From Flavobacteriaceae bacterium LSUCC0859 (GTDB lineage Bacteria; Bacteroidota; Bacteroidia; Flavobacteriales; Flavobacteriaceae): 64,000 nt of DNA. How positions within the stretch are numbered: the first letter of the stretch is position 1; each line of letters begins with the position of its first letter. The DNA is taken from assembly GCA_022239325.1 (NCBI GenBank), contig JAKOGP010000002.1:282862-346861 (forward strand), written 5' to 3'. The position numbers and the translations under genes are program-made. The notes under the pieces were generated by a model, which worked only from the letters and a program-made list of their open reading frames with translations, was not told the DNA's origin and did not search any database. Of the stretch, positions 52,428 through 61,754 are shown in pieces.

Positions 52428-54134
52428 TTACCTGGCATCGGCCGTAGGCCTGATGTCCAAAACTTGAAGCTGAAGACTGCTTTTCCCCTGCCAATGATTT
52501 TCAGAGACCTGAAAAACAATATCTACCGAGGATTGGTTTTGGAGCAACGAGCCTAAATGTGCTAGTTTAAAGGCAATAAAGGGAATTTTCACTCCACCGT
52601 CTTGGCAAAAAACACCTTTTAAATGGTTTTTATCTTTGCCAACTGCGGTAGCATGTCCGGTTTCATACACCCCGCTAGCCTTAAAAACAGGTATGGGGTT
52701 TTGAGGTCCAAAAGGAGCCATTTGCTTGAGAATCCTCATGAACTTTGGACTTATATCTGATAGCGAGACTTCTAGATCTATCTGAATTTCAGGTGTTTTT
52801 AGTGCCGGGTCTAAGGTAGCTGCAACATGCGCCTCAAATGCTGCTTTAAAAGCAGGGTATTGGCTGTTCTTCAAGGTGAGTCCTGCTGCGTACATATGCC
52901 CTCCAAACTGCAATATATGTTCACTACAAGCCTCTATAGCGTTGTATACATCGTAGCCTTTAATAGATCTAGCAGAACCTGCCATCACATCTCCACTTTG
53001 GGTAAACACCAGAGTGGGTCTGTAATGGGTTTCTATGAGCCTAGAGGCTACAATTCCTATAACTCCTTTGTGCCAATTGGGGTCGTAGACCACCGTAGTG
53101 GCTGCCTGCGTTTCTCCGGCCTGAGCTACTTGTAATAGGGCCGTTTCTGTAATGTGGGCGTCTAATTCTTTTCTGTCTTCATTCTGTTGTCCAATAGCCG
53201 CAGCCATGGTTCTGGCCTGGTTTATGTCTTGGGTCTGAAGTAGGGCTACTGCATGAGCACCGTGTACCATTCTTCCTGCAGCGTTTATTCTTGGAGCGAT
53301 GGTAAAATTTAAATCGGTAAGGCTTAAAGTACCCCGATTCATTTGTTCTATAAAAGCTTTAAAACCGGGTCTTGGTTGGCTGTTTATTTGCTGAACGCCC
53401 AAATAAGCTAAGGTTCTGTTCTCTCCGCTAAGGGGCACCATGTCTGCACCAATGGCCGTAGCCACCAAATCTAAAAAAGGGACTACCGCCAAGGGATCTT
53501 CTTCTAGCGCTACACCAAGGGCCTGTATGAGCTTAAAGCCCACCCCACAACCACAAAGCTCCTCATAAGGATAACTACAATCTGCCCGCTTGGGGTCCAA
53601 AACTGCCACAGCCTCTGGCAAGCTAGCACCAGGCCTGTGGTGGTCACAAATAATAAAATCTATCCCTTTTTCCTTCGCGTAAGCTACCTTGTCAATGGCT
53701 TTAATGCCACAATCTAGAGCAATAATAAGCCCCATGTCATTGGCTGCCGCAAAGTCTATACCGGAAAAGGAAACCCCATAGCCTTCCTCATAGCGGTCTG
53801 GAATATAGGTAGCCACTTTATGGTAGTACTGCTGTAAATATTGAGCCACTAGAGCAACAGCCGTAGTTCCGTCTACGTCGTAGTCTCCATAAACCAAAAT
53901 AGGCTCTTCCATTTCCATAGCCTCTATAATTCGCGCCACAGCCAGGTCCATATCTTTCATGAGATAGGGATCGTGTAGCTGAGAAAAACTAGGCCTAAAA
54001 AAAGCTTTGGCAGCTTCAAAACTGCCAATTCCTCTTTGAACCAAAAGGCTTGCCAAATGTGCCTCTACACCAAGGGCCTCAGACAAAGACTGAACTTCTG
54101 TAAGCGGCGGATTGGCTTTTAAGGTCCAATTCAT
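52428..54134 (-). CDS. recJ: Single-stranded-DNA-specific exonuclease RecJ
   Basis: 5'-3' exonuclease of recombination and mismatch repair. The 568 residues carry the DHH phosphoesterase motifs: VYGDYDVDGTTAVAL, IALDCG, ICDHHRPG, and the DHHA1 region with QFGGHMYAAGLTL. A C-terminal OB-fold follows. It lies 12 bases after osmC and ends 39 bases from lpxH, convergent. Confidence 0.96.
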   Translation of the reverse strand: MNWTLKANPPLTEVQSLSEALGVEAHLASLLVQRGIGSFEAAKAFFRPSFSQLHDPYLMKDMDLAVARIIEAMEMEEPILVYGDYDVDGTTAVALVAQYLQQYYHKVATYIPDRYEEGYGVSFSGIDFAAANDMGLIIALDCGIKAIDKVAYAKEKGIDFIICDHHRPGASLPEAVAVLDPKRADCSYPYEELCGCGVGFKLIQALGVALEEDPLAVVPFLDLVATAIGADMVPLSGENRTLAYLGVQQINSQPRPGFKAFIEQMNRGTLSLTDLNFTIAPRINAAGRMVHGAHAVALLQTQDINQARTMAAAIGQQNEDRKELDAHITETALLQVAQAGETQAATTVVYDPNWHKGVIGIVASRLIETHYRPTLVFTQSGDVMAGSARSIKGYDVYNAIEACSEHILQFGGHMYAAGLTLKNSQYPAFKAAFEAHVAATLDPALKTPEIQIDLEVSLSDISPKFMRILKQMAPFGPQNPIPVFKASGVYETGHATAVGKDKNHLKGVFCQDGGVKIPFIAFKLAHLGSLLQNQSSVDIVFQVSENHWQGKSSLQLQVLDIRPTADAR

Positions 54135-54146
54135 AGGTAGGGGTCG

Positions 54147-54569
54147 CTATTCGTGATGAAACTCTGTTTTAATGGTCACACTGGCAAACTGCCTAAACAT
54201 TTCCATGACACCACAATAACGCTCCACAGACAGATCTACGGTTTTTTGTAGTTTGTCTTCTATTAGATTGGGGCCATAAAAGTGATAGGTTACCGTTACA
54301 GCGTCGTAAAACTTAGGGTGTTCCTCTGTGAGATGGGCCTCGGTTTGAATTTCAAAAGCCCGTACTTCCAGCTTCATTTTTTTCATCAGAGAAGCCACGT
54401 CTAAACCAGAGCAGCCTGCTAAAGAAGTGAGCATAAGCGCCTTGGGTCTGTGTCCAGAATTGTCGCCGCCATTCTCTGCGTCTACATCTATTTTTAAAGT
54501 ATGTCCGGAGGGATTGTCGCTTTCAAAAGCCATTCCGCCCAACCATTTAGTTGTCACAAGATTTGTCAT
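54147..54569 (-). CDS. OsmC/Ohr family protein
   Basis: A 140-residue protein of the OsmC family, thiol peroxidases that reduce organic hydroperoxides. Two cysteines are in the expected places, in LAGCSGLDV and in ERYCGVM. The sequence (MLTSLAGCSGLDVASLM) is the YhfA-like subgroup, whose substrate is less clear than that of Ohr. A promoter box precedes it, and recJ follows by 12 bases. Confidence 0.88.
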   Translation of the reverse strand: MTNLVTTKWLGGMAFESDNPSGHTLKIDVDAENGGDNSGHRPKALMLTSLAGCSGLDVASLMKKMKLEVRAFEIQTEAHLTEEHPKFYDAVTVTYHFYGPNLIEDKLQKTVDLSVERYCGVMEMFRQFASVTIKTEFHHE

Positions 54570-54597
54570 GATTTATATTTTAAGAAGCTTAAAAGTA

Positions 54598-54605
54598 CAA
54601 AAATA
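54598..54605 (-). promoter_or_regulatory. -7 promoter box of osmC-recJ
   Basis: The minus strand reads TATTTTTG, an exact TAnnTTTG match, 28 bases before the osmC ATG. Confidence 0.5.
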
Positions 54606-54613
54606 TGAGCGCA

Positions 54614-55750
54614 CTACAGACCAAAAAGAATCTCAAAAAGCCAGATGGTTCCCATGCCCCAAAAGGTACCTGTAGCCATGCTTAAAATAGCCAAAACAAT
54701 GGCGTGGGGCATCCATTTTTTCTCATATGCAGCCGTAACCGCAGGTGCCGTAGCAATACCACCCACATTGGCCATGCTGGCAATAGGAACCCATGCCAGG
54801 TGCAGATTTAATAGTTTGGCCACCCAAAGCATTCCTATAAAATGAAGGAACAACCACCCACATAAAAAAACCAAGAAAGCAGGCTGCACAGAATAGTGAT
54901 CTATCTGAAGTTTAAGTCCCAATACAGCCATGACCACAATAATTAAAATACCCCCGAGGCGCAGCACAAACTTAAAGTTCCAAGTAGGTATAAAATTACT
55001 GATCCCCAGGCCTATCACAGACAACAAGAGCACCTTTGCTACAAAAGTAGGAGCTAAAAAATCTACCGCCAATACTGCGGCAACCAAAATAAGCACCACC
55101 CAAAAACCAGATAAGGCTTTGCCTTTTCTAGTTACTATTGGGAGAGGCATGGCCACATCTTCTACTTTAAAAAACCTGTTTAAAGCACTGCTTTTTTTAA
55201 TGGTTTGAAACATTAAAATGGTCCATATATTCACCAATACCGTGTCCATGACCAGCACTTGTAAAAACAGGGATTCCTCTGTCTGTACCAATTCTTTTAA
55301 CACCAATTGGCTGGTGCTGCCTCCTATCCAACTTCCCACAATAGGGGGAATGCCTTTCCAATAGCCCTGCGATATGAGGGTGTTTTGCACAAAATCAGAT
55401 CCTAAAAAAAAGCCAGTAAATACCACAGGGGCCAAAGCAATAATGGCAGACCCAAAGAAAAATAAGATAATAGGCTTGAATCCAATAGCTTTTAATTGGG
55501 CAAACGACAAGCTACTCATGACGGCTACAATAGCTAAGGGTATGAAGAAGAGTTTACTAAAACTATGAATAGAATGGGCAGAGTAATCTACTTTTAATAC
55601 GTAGCTCACTACAGCGGGTATGACGTAGGCCAGCAAAACTGCAGGCACCCAATCAAATAATTTTTTGAGGTATTTCTGCTCCCAGCGATCCAAAAAATAG
55701 ACCCCTAAGACCGTCACAATTACTAAGGCCTCTGCTTCATACCAGTTCAT
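54614..55750 (-). CDS. DUF819 family membrane protein
   Basis: A 378-residue inner-membrane protein with about ten hydrophobic segments (for example VLLAYVIPAVVSYVL, IILFFFGSAIIALAPVVF). It contains the conserved GSWIGGSTSQLVLKEL and SMANVGGIATAPAVTAAY. The DUF819/YjcL family is uncharacterised and looks like a transporter with inverted repeats. It overlaps the end of rsmI by 14 bases, so the two are translated from one message. Confidence 0.82.
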   Translation of the reverse strand: MNWYEAEALVIVTVLGVYFLDRWEQKYLKKLFDWVPAVLLAYVIPAVVSYVLKVDYSAHSIHSFSKLFFIPLAIVAVMSSLSFAQLKAIGFKPIILFFFGSAIIALAPVVFTGFFLGSDFVQNTLISQGYWKGIPPIVGSWIGGSTSQLVLKELVQTEESLFLQVLVMDTVLVNIWTILMFQTIKKSSALNRFFKVEDVAMPLPIVTRKGKALSGFWVVLILVAAVLAVDFLAPTFVAKVLLLSVIGLGISNFIPTWNFKFVLRLGGILIIVVMAVLGLKLQIDHYSVQPAFLVFLCGWLFLHFIGMLWVAKLLNLHLAWVPIASMANVGGIATAPAVTAAYEKKWMPHAIVLAILSMATGTFWGMGTIWLFEILFGL

Positions 55751-56450
55751 CCCTTTTGGCTTTTTTTGCAGATTTTTCTACTGCTTTACCTCCCACCACT
55801 ATCACAATCTCGCCCTTGGGCGGATGCGCTGTATAATGCGCCAAAACAGAAGCTGCTGTCCCACGAATGGTCTCTTCAAAAAGCTTGGTGATTTCCCTAG
55901 AAACACTCACAGGCCTCTGGTCTCCAAAGTAGGTGACCATATCTTGTAAGGTTTTCAGTAATTTGTGAGGCGACTCGTAAAAAATGATGGTTCTGGTCTC
56001 CTCCTGTAGCAGGCTTAGTCTGGTCATTCGGCCTTTTTTAACAGGTAAAAAGCCTTCAAAAACAAATTTATCATTGGGCAGGCCACTGTTCACTAAGGCC
56101 GGAACAAAAGCGGTGGCCCCTGGCAAACAGTCTACTTCAATACCTGCTTCTATACAGGCCCGAGACAGTAAAAATCCAGGGTCAGAAATGGCAGGTGTAC
56201 CCGCGTCAGAAATAAGAGCCATGGTTTCTCCAGATTGAATTCTAGCTACCAATTTTTCTACGGTCTTGTGTTCGTTGTGCATGTGGTGGGAGAACATAGG
56301 GGTGTCAATCTCGTAATGCTTTAGGAGTTTCCCACTGGTTCTGGTATCTTCTGCTAAAATTAGGGACACTCCCTTTAGGACATTCAATGCCCTGAGGGTT
56401 ATATCTTCTAAATGGCCAATAGGCGTAGGGACTAAAAATAATTTACTCAT
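55737..56450 (-). CDS. rsmI: 16S rRNA (cytidine(1402)-2'-O)-methyltransferase
   Basis: SAM-dependent methylation of C1402 in the ribosomal decoding centre. The 237-residue protein begins KLFLVPTPIGHLEDITLRA, has LILAEDTRTSGKLLKHY, and the signature ISDAGTPAISDPG. A C-terminal Lys-rich tail (AVEKSAKKAKRDELV) is present. It starts six bases after the preceding unknown gene and overlaps the DUF819 gene by 14 bases. Confidence 0.95.
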   Translation of the reverse strand: MSKLFLVPTPIGHLEDITLRALNVLKGVSLILAEDTRTSGKLLKHYEIDTPMFSHHMHNEHKTVEKLVARIQSGETMALISDAGTPAISDPGFLLSRACIEAGIEVDCLPGATAFVPALVNSGLPNDKFVFEGFLPVKKGRMTRLSLLQEETRTIIFYESPHKLLKTLQDMVTYFGDQRPVSVSREITKLFEETIRGTAASVLAHYTAHPPKGEIVIVVGGKAVEKSAKKAKRDELV

Positions 56451-56456
56451 GCCTCT

Positions 56457-57092
56457 CTATTGATATCTCTGACTCAGTACACTTAAAAAACGAGACTCAT
56501 AAGCTTCTTTGCCTTCCCAATTTCCATATTCGGGTTTCACCAAGTTATTAATAAATGAAAGGGCTCGCTCCTGAGTTTCAATAGTAGCCAATTGAGAAAT
56601 AACCCTTTTAAAATTGTCCTCGTCGCCGTCAAAAAGATGTTGCACAAAAGCAATTTTGTCATTTAAACCAAAATCTAACTTGGCACCATATTGCCCATTG
56701 AGGGTATTGGAAACCTTTTTTGGAGCAGCTTCTGTATGGGGCGTAGTCTCTTGGCCTAATTCATGGCTTTGGTCCGCAGGCATTTCTGAAACCATCCCTT
56801 TAATGGTGTCCATCCCAGGGATTATAATATCTGAGGGGTGTGGATTACTCTCCGGCACAGCTTCATTCCCCTGAAGCACCTGTGAAGCCATGTCATTAAA
56901 ACGGTCTGCCAGCTCGTTTTTAGAGACGTCTAAATTGGGGTCTTCCAGCTCTTTTTCTACAAACCTCAACACCGCTAATTTTTCATATAAACTTCTTGCT
57001 GCCTCGTACAAACTAGCGAGTTCACTGCTGTCATTAGCCGCTAAAATATGTTTGGCAATACGGTTGAGTTCTCTGTGAAGCTTTTCTTTCAT
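56457..57092 (-). CDS. Conserved hypothetical protein (211 aa)
   Basis: Family not recognised. The first 75 residues form helices and probably a coiled coil (IAKHILAANDSSELASLYEAARSLYEKLAVLRFVEKEL is cut here at its key part). Then comes a Pro/Glu/His-rich linker (about 75-125) and a C-terminal helical domain (LDFGLNDKIAFVQHLFDG; FINNLVKPEYGNWEG). No signal peptide or membrane segment. It is the first gene of the unit with rsmI and DUF819 and divergent from tdk. Many Bacteroidetes seem to keep a similar gene here, from memory only. Confidence 0.65.
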   Translation of the reverse strand: MKEKLHRELNRIAKHILAANDSSELASLYEAARSLYEKLAVLRFVEKELEDPNLDVSKNELADRFNDMASQVLQGNEAVPESNPHPSDIIIPGMDTIKGMVSEMPADQSHELGQETTPHTEAAPKKVSNTLNGQYGAKLDFGLNDKIAFVQHLFDGDEDNFKRVISQLATIETQERALSFINNLVKPEYGNWEGKEAYESRFLSVLSQRYQ

Positions 57093-57199
57093 GGTATAGC
57101 TAATATCGGGTTTTTTAAGTGAAATACCCGCTCGCTTTGCTTCTAATTTTATATTTTTATCCCATCACTAGACTTAGTAAAACACTCCTGTAAACGCAT

Positions 57200-57859
57200 A
57201 TGTTTTTAGAAAACACGGTAAATCACAAAGAACCTTTTGGATGGATAGAAGTCATATGTGGCTCTATGTTTTCTGGCAAAACTGAGGAGTTAATTAGAAG
57301 ACTTAAAAGAGCCCAGTTTGCCAAGCAACGCATAGAGATTTTTAAACCACAGATAGACACCAGATATCACGATGAAATGGTGGTGTCTCACGACGAAAAT
57401 CAAATTAGGTCTACTCCGGTACCCGCAGCTGCAAACATCAGAATTTTAGCAGACCACTGTGACGTAGTTGGCATAGATGAGGCTCAGTTTTTTGACCCTG
57501 AGATTGTACATGTTTGCAATGACCTAGCCAATAAAGGAAAAAGGGTGATTGTTGTGGGTTTAGACATGGACTTTAAAGGAAATCCTTTTGGTCCCATGCC
57601 TGCGCTCATGGCCACGGCAGAATACGTGACCAAGGTGCATGCTGTATGTACAAGAACTGGTAATCTAGCGAACTATAGTTTTAGAAAATCTGCTAATGAA
57701 AACCTAGTCATGCTGGGAGAAACCTCAGAGTATGAACCTCTGAGTAGGGCGGCTTATTTTAAGGCCATGCTCACAGAAAAGATAAAAGAAATTCCCGTGG
57801 AGGTTGAAGAAGTTAAAACCTGTGAGCAAACCAAAACCAACGTCCCAAAAGATGAGTAG
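57200..57859 (+). CDS. tdk: Thymidine kinase
   Basis: Salvages thymidine by ATP-dependent phosphorylation. The 219-residue type II kinase has Walker [15 protein letters not shown], Walker B GIDEAQFF, and the flexible lasso region with [13 protein letters not shown]. The usual second pair of zinc cysteines near the C-terminus is not obvious. Its last codons overlap the alr start by eight bases. Confidence 0.95.
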   Translation: MFLENTVNHKEPFGWIEVICGSMFSGKTEELIRRLKRAQFAKQRIEIFKPQIDTRYHDEMVVSHDENQIRSTPVPAAANIRILADHCDVVGIDEAQFFDPEIVHVCNDLANKGKRVIVVGLDMDFKGNPFGPMPALMATAEYVTKVHAVCTRTGNLANYSFRKSANENLVMLGETSEYEPLSRAAYFKAMLTEKIKEIPVEVEEVKTCEQTKTNVPKDE

Positions 57860-58964
57860 CCATGCCGTTTTGGAGATTCAGCTGTCTTCTCTGACCCACA
57901 ACTACCATTTTATAAAGAGCAAGCTTCACACGCAAACCAAACTATTAGCCGTAGTCAAAGCCAACGGCTATGGTTCAGAGTCCGTTTCTGTGGCCAAAAA
58001 ATTAGAAGAGCTTGATATAGATTATCTGGCAGTGGCCTATGTGGTAGAGGGCGTTAAACTAAGAGCAGCGGGCATAAAAACACCCATTTTAGTGCTACAT
58101 CCCCAGCTTGGAGATTTTAAGGATATCATTCATCAGTGTTTAGAGCCCAGTATTTATTCTCTAAGAAGCTTAGAGGCTTTTATTAAAACAGCTCAAGATC
58201 TCAATTGTGAGGCTTATCCCATACATTTAAAAACCAACACCGGCCTAAATAGGCTGGGTATAACAGAAAGAGATTTTCCCTCTGTCTTTTCCAGTTTGAA
58301 GGCTCAAAAAGCAGTGAGCCCCAAAGGTCTAATGTCTCATTTAGCGGCCTCTGACGATCTATTAGAAAGGGAATTCACAGAAAGGCAAATTAAAACTTTT
58401 TCTAATCACATACAGCTTTTTGAAGCAGAACTGGGGCCTATCCCTCTAAAGCATTTACTAAACACTTCTGGTATATTAAACTTCCCCCAAGCACAGTTTA
58501 ACATGGCGAGGTCCGGTATTGGATTATATGGCTACAGCAATAACCCAGACATAGACAAACAACTAAAGCCCGTAGCTACTCTAAAAGCAAATGTCTCCCA
58601 AATTCACGAGCTACAAGTAGGAGACTGGGTGGGTTATAACAAAGGTTTTGTAGCTAATAAACCCATGAGAATTGGCACCATAAGTTTAGGTCATGCAGAC
58701 GGAATCTCAAGACAATACGGACAAGGCAAAGGGGTTGTAAGTGTTGGCGGTGGCTTAGCTCCTATTGTTGGGAACGTCTGTATGGATATGCTCATGGTAG
58801 AACTTGGAGATCTCCAGGTCCAAGAAGGAGATATGGCCGTCATATTTGGAGAAGGAGCGGGCCAAATAGCTTCTGCAGAAGACTTTGCTTCTGGAGCCAA
58901 AACCATCTCTTATGAATTATTGACGGCCATCTCTGCTAGGGTTCAAAGACAGATTATCGAGTAA
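57852..58964 (+). CDS. alr: Alanine racemase
   Basis: PLP enzyme that makes D-alanine for peptidoglycan. The 370-residue protein has the PLP Lys in [12 protein letters not shown] and the second catalytic base Tyr on the C-terminal domain ([21 protein letters not shown]). The start is the ATG inside the tdk stop region (57852, MSSHAVLEI); a longer frame to 57804 overlaps tdk coding. It is a free-standing Alr, not the MurF-Alr fusion found in some Bacteroidetes. Confidence 0.94.
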   Translation: MSSHAVLEIQLSSLTHNYHFIKSKLHTQTKLLAVVKANGYGSESVSVAKKLEELDIDYLAVAYVVEGVKLRAAGIKTPILVLHPQLGDFKDIIHQCLEPSIYSLRSLEAFIKTAQDLNCEAYPIHLKTNTGLNRLGITERDFPSVFSSLKAQKAVSPKGLMSHLAASDDLLEREFTERQIKTFSNHIQLFEAELGPIPLKHLLNTSGILNFPQAQFNMARSGIGLYGYSNNPDIDKQLKPVATLKANVSQIHELQVGDWVGYNKGFVANKPMRIGTISLGHADGISRQYGQGKGVVSVGGGLAPIVGNVCMDMLMVELGDLQVQEGDMAVIFGEGAGQIASAEDFASGAKTISYELLTAISARVQRQIIE

Positions 58965-59047
58965 TTATGCCTTTAATCTATGCGCACTTGTCTGTTGGAT
59001 AATTTGTGCTAATTTGTATGCCTACTAACCATAAATTTCATGCGCTT

Positions 59048-59461
59048 ATGTTTAAAGAATTTAAAAAATTTATCATGACTGGTAATGTCATAGAATTTGC
59101 AGTAGCCGTTATAATGGCTGGTGCTACTGCACTAGTAGTGAGTGGTTTTGTCAGTGATATCATGATGCCCATAGTAGGTGAATTTACTGGTGGCATGGAC
59201 TTTTCAAACCTAAAGATCGTACTCACCGAGGGTGTTGGAAAAGCAGGGGAACCTGGCTATGTAGCAGAAAATGCAATTAAATATGGCAGCTGGATTAATA
59301 GTATTATAAACCTTCTTATTGTGGGCTTGGTCATGTTTTCTGTGGTCAAAGCTTATCAAAAATTAAAACCCGAAATTCCAAAGCCAGCTGCTCCAAAAAA
59401 AGGACCTAGCCAAGAGGAATTATTAGCAGAAATTAGAGACCTGCTTAAAGCCAAAAAATAG
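59048..59461 (+). CDS. mscL: Large-conductance mechanosensitive channel
   Basis: Homopentameric inner-membrane channel that opens at high membrane tension and protects against osmotic down-shock. The 137-residue protein starts MFKEFKKFIMTGNVIEFA, with the first pore helix in AVAVIMAGATALVVSGF, the second in NSIINLLIVGLVMFSVV, and a C-terminal helix LLAEIRDLLKAKK. The ATG at 59048 is the canonical start; 14 codons upstream are not coding. TAAATTTC at 59032-59039 may be a -7 box. Confidence 0.95.
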   Translation: MFKEFKKFIMTGNVIEFAVAVIMAGATALVVSGFVSDIMMPIVGEFTGGMDFSNLKIVLTEGVGKAGEPGYVAENAIKYGSWINSIINLLIVGLVMFSVVKAYQKLKPEIPKPAAPKKGPSQEELLAEIRDLLKAKK

Positions 59462-59511
59462 AGGCGAAAGCAAAATTAGAGGTTAAAACAAAAATTAAAG
59501 GCGAAAGCAAA
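59462..59511 (+). repeat. Direct repeat AGGCGAAAGCAAA
   Basis: Two copies of this 13-base string start at 59462 and 59499, 37 bases apart, right after the mscL stop. No function is evident. Confidence 0.45.
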
Positions 59512-59660
59512 TGTACCTCCTAATTTAACAGCACATAAAACAGCTGACTCCTGGTGGTTTACTATAATGATTGTTTTAAATGTAACATTTTGTTAAATAT
59601 TTATTTTAAAGCACCCGCTTCTACTACAGCTACAATAATATGATTACTTTTACTTCAAAT

Positions 59661-59668
59661 TAAATTTG
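59661..59668 (+). promoter_or_regulatory. -7 promoter box of asd
   Basis: TAAATTTG, an exact TAnnTTTG match, that ends only six bases before the asd ATG at 59675. The transcript would begin at or within a base or two of the start codon. Confidence 0.5.
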
Positions 59669-59674
59669 TTCCAT

Positions 59675-60664
59675 ATGAAAGTTGCTGTTGTTGGCGCTAC
59701 CGGGATGGTAGGTGAAGTCATGCTAAAAGTCTTAGCAGAAAGAAAATTTCCAATTACTGAATTGTTATTAGTAGCCTCTGAGCGTTCTGTAGGAAAAACC
59801 ATGGAATACCATGGTAAAAACTACACTATAATAGGTTTGGAAACGGCTGTAGCAGCCCAACCAGACCTTGCTATTTTTTCTGCAGGAGGAGACACCTCAT
59901 TAGCGTGGGCCCCAAAATTTGCAGCGGTAGGTACCACTGTTATAGACAATTCTTCTGCCTGGCGCATGCACCCGGATTACAAACTTATTGTTCCTGAAAT
60001 TAACGCCAACCAGCTTAGCAAAACAGACAAAATTATAGCCAATCCCAACTGTTCTACCATTCAGATGGTCTTGGTTTTAGCCCCACTGCACCAAAAATAC
60101 AAAATGAAACGCGTAGTAGTTTCTACCTATCAATCCGTTTCTGGAACTGGCGTGAAAGCGGTAGAACAGATGGAAAATGAAACCAAAGGCATAGTGGGAG
60201 AAATGGCGTATCACTATCCCATTCACAGAAATGCCATCCCTCACTGCGATGTATTTCTAGAAAATGGATACACCAAAGAAGAGATGAAATTGGCCAATGA
60301 ACCTAAGAAAATATTAGGAGATGACAGTTTTAATATCACGGCAACTGCGGTGAGAATCCCAACTGCTGGAGGGCATTCAGAGGCGGTTAATGTGAGCTTT
60401 GAAAATGATTTTGAACTTGCAGAAGTACGCCGTATACTCAGTGAAACAGAAGGGATAGTGGTGCAAGATAACACAGACACCAATACCTACCCCATGCCTG
60501 CCTATGCCCATGACAAAGACGAGGTATTTGTGGGTCGAATTCGCAGAGACGAAAGTGCCGCCAACACCTTAAACCTCTGGATTGTTGCAGACAATCTCAG
60601 AAAAGGAGCAGCCACCAATGCAGTACAAATTGCAGAGTATTTGGTTGCTCAAAAACTGGTATAA
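59675..60664 (+). CDS. asd: Aspartate-semialdehyde dehydrogenase
   Basis: Reduces aspartyl phosphate to the semialdehyde for lysine, threonine, methionine and diaminopimelate synthesis. The 329-residue protein begins MKVAVVGATGMVGEVML (NADP-binding) and has the catalytic Cys in IANPNCSTIQMV and His in IPTAGGHSEAV. The ATG at 59675 is preferred; an in-frame TTG three codons earlier lies inside the promoter box. The ABC ATPase gene follows by 29 bases. Confidence 0.96.
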   Translation: MKVAVVGATGMVGEVMLKVLAERKFPITELLLVASERSVGKTMEYHGKNYTIIGLETAVAAQPDLAIFSAGGDTSLAWAPKFAAVGTTVIDNSSAWRMHPDYKLIVPEINANQLSKTDKIIANPNCSTIQMVLVLAPLHQKYKMKRVVVSTYQSVSGTGVKAVEQMENETKGIVGEMAYHYPIHRNAIPHCDVFLENGYTKEEMKLANEPKKILGDDSFNITATAVRIPTAGGHSEAVNVSFENDFELAEVRRILSETEGIVVQDNTDTNTYPMPAYAHDKDEVFVGRIRRDESAANTLNLWIVADNLRKGAATNAVQIAEYLVAQKLV

Positions 60665-60693
60665 ATTAAAGCCTTACCCAGGCTTACAAGGCT

Positions 60694-61722
60694 ATGCTTC
60701 ACATAAAAAATCTTTCCTTTTCATACGGATCTACTCCGCTATTACAGCATATTGATTTAAAAGTAAAAGCGGGCGAAATTGTAGCGCTTACCGGGCTTAG
60801 TGGTAGTGGTAAAAGCACCTTACTCAAGCTTATTTACGGGAGTGTAGCGCCTAAAGAAGGACAGATGAGCTGGAAAAAAAAACCACTCTTAGGCCCAGAT
60901 TACAACTTGCTACCTGGGGCAGATTTTATGAGGTATTTGGCACAAGACTTCGATCTCATGCCCTTTACTAGCGTGGCAGAAAACATCAGCCAGCACCTCT
61001 CTGTATTTGAGCCAGAACAGCTCACAAAAAGGACTCAGGAACTCTTAGAGCTCATAGACATGACAGATTTTGCTCAAACCAAAATACGTCTTTTGTCTGG
61101 TGGCCAGCAACAGAGAGTGGCACTAGCCAAAGCGCTTGCCAAGGCACCAGAATTACTGTTGTTAGACGAGCCTTTTAGCCACATAGACGTCCCGCTTAAA
61201 CAAGAGCTCAGAGAGCAGCTATACGCTTATTTACACAAACACAACATAGCCTGTATTATGGCTACACATGACCCTGAAGACTTTATGGGTCATGCCCATA
61301 AAATGATTTGCTTAGAGCAGGGACAAATAAGTGCCTCAGAAAAACCGCAAAGCTTATATGAGAGACCCCCAAGCCGCTCTGTAGCGCAGCTGTTTGGAAG
61401 CTTAAATGTGGTGGAGCCCAAGCTGCTAAAACACTGGCACAACAGACCCCAAAATACCGCTCAAAAAACCCTTCTGTTATGGCCACACGAACTGCGATTT
61501 AGCAAAAATAGACCCATGGCAAGTTCGAAGATGTCTCTTGCGGTTCAGGTAACTGGGTCCGTATTTAAAGGGGATGGATACCTCATCTCATTAATGGAAA
61601 TCCAAAAAAACAATAGGTTTTATGTCCGTCAGAAAAAATCAGTAAAAATTGGCACTCCAGGGTATCTCTGGGTGTCTTTAAGGCTATGTGAAGAAAAGAT
61701 GGCTGCAATTAAAGAAGCATAG
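60694..61722 (+). CDS. ABC transporter ATP-binding protein (PotA/FbpC-like)
   Basis: A 342-residue cytoplasmic ATPase: Walker A GLSGSGKSTLLKL, signature LSGGQQQRVALAKAL, Walker B LLLLDEPFSHID, and a C-terminal extension with TOBE-like strands (TGSVFKGDGYLISLM). This layout is typical of importers for polyamines, ferric iron or other small solutes. No permease or binding-protein gene is adjacent, so the substrate is open. Confidence 0.88.
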   Translation: MLHIKNLSFSYGSTPLLQHIDLKVKAGEIVALTGLSGSGKSTLLKLIYGSVAPKEGQMSWKKKPLLGPDYNLLPGADFMRYLAQDFDLMPFTSVAENISQHLSVFEPEQLTKRTQELLELIDMTDFAQTKIRLLSGGQQQRVALAKALAKAPELLLLDEPFSHIDVPLKQELREQLYAYLHKHNIACIMATHDPEDFMGHAHKMICLEQGQISASEKPQSLYERPPSRSVAQLFGSLNVVEPKLLKHWHNRPQNTAQKTLLLWPHELRFSKNRPMASSKMSLAVQVTGSVFKGDGYLISLMEIQKNNRFYVRQKKSVKIGTPGYLWVSLRLCEEKMAAIKEA

Positions 61723-61754
61723 AGAGCCGCTTAGAAGTAAAAAGAAAGGATTTC

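Noticed and set aside
57093-57199. Imperfect CGGGT/ACCCG repeat in the tdk divergent gap
   Set aside because: Five-base arms with a long AT-rich loop are expected by chance; there is no exact promoter box beside it.
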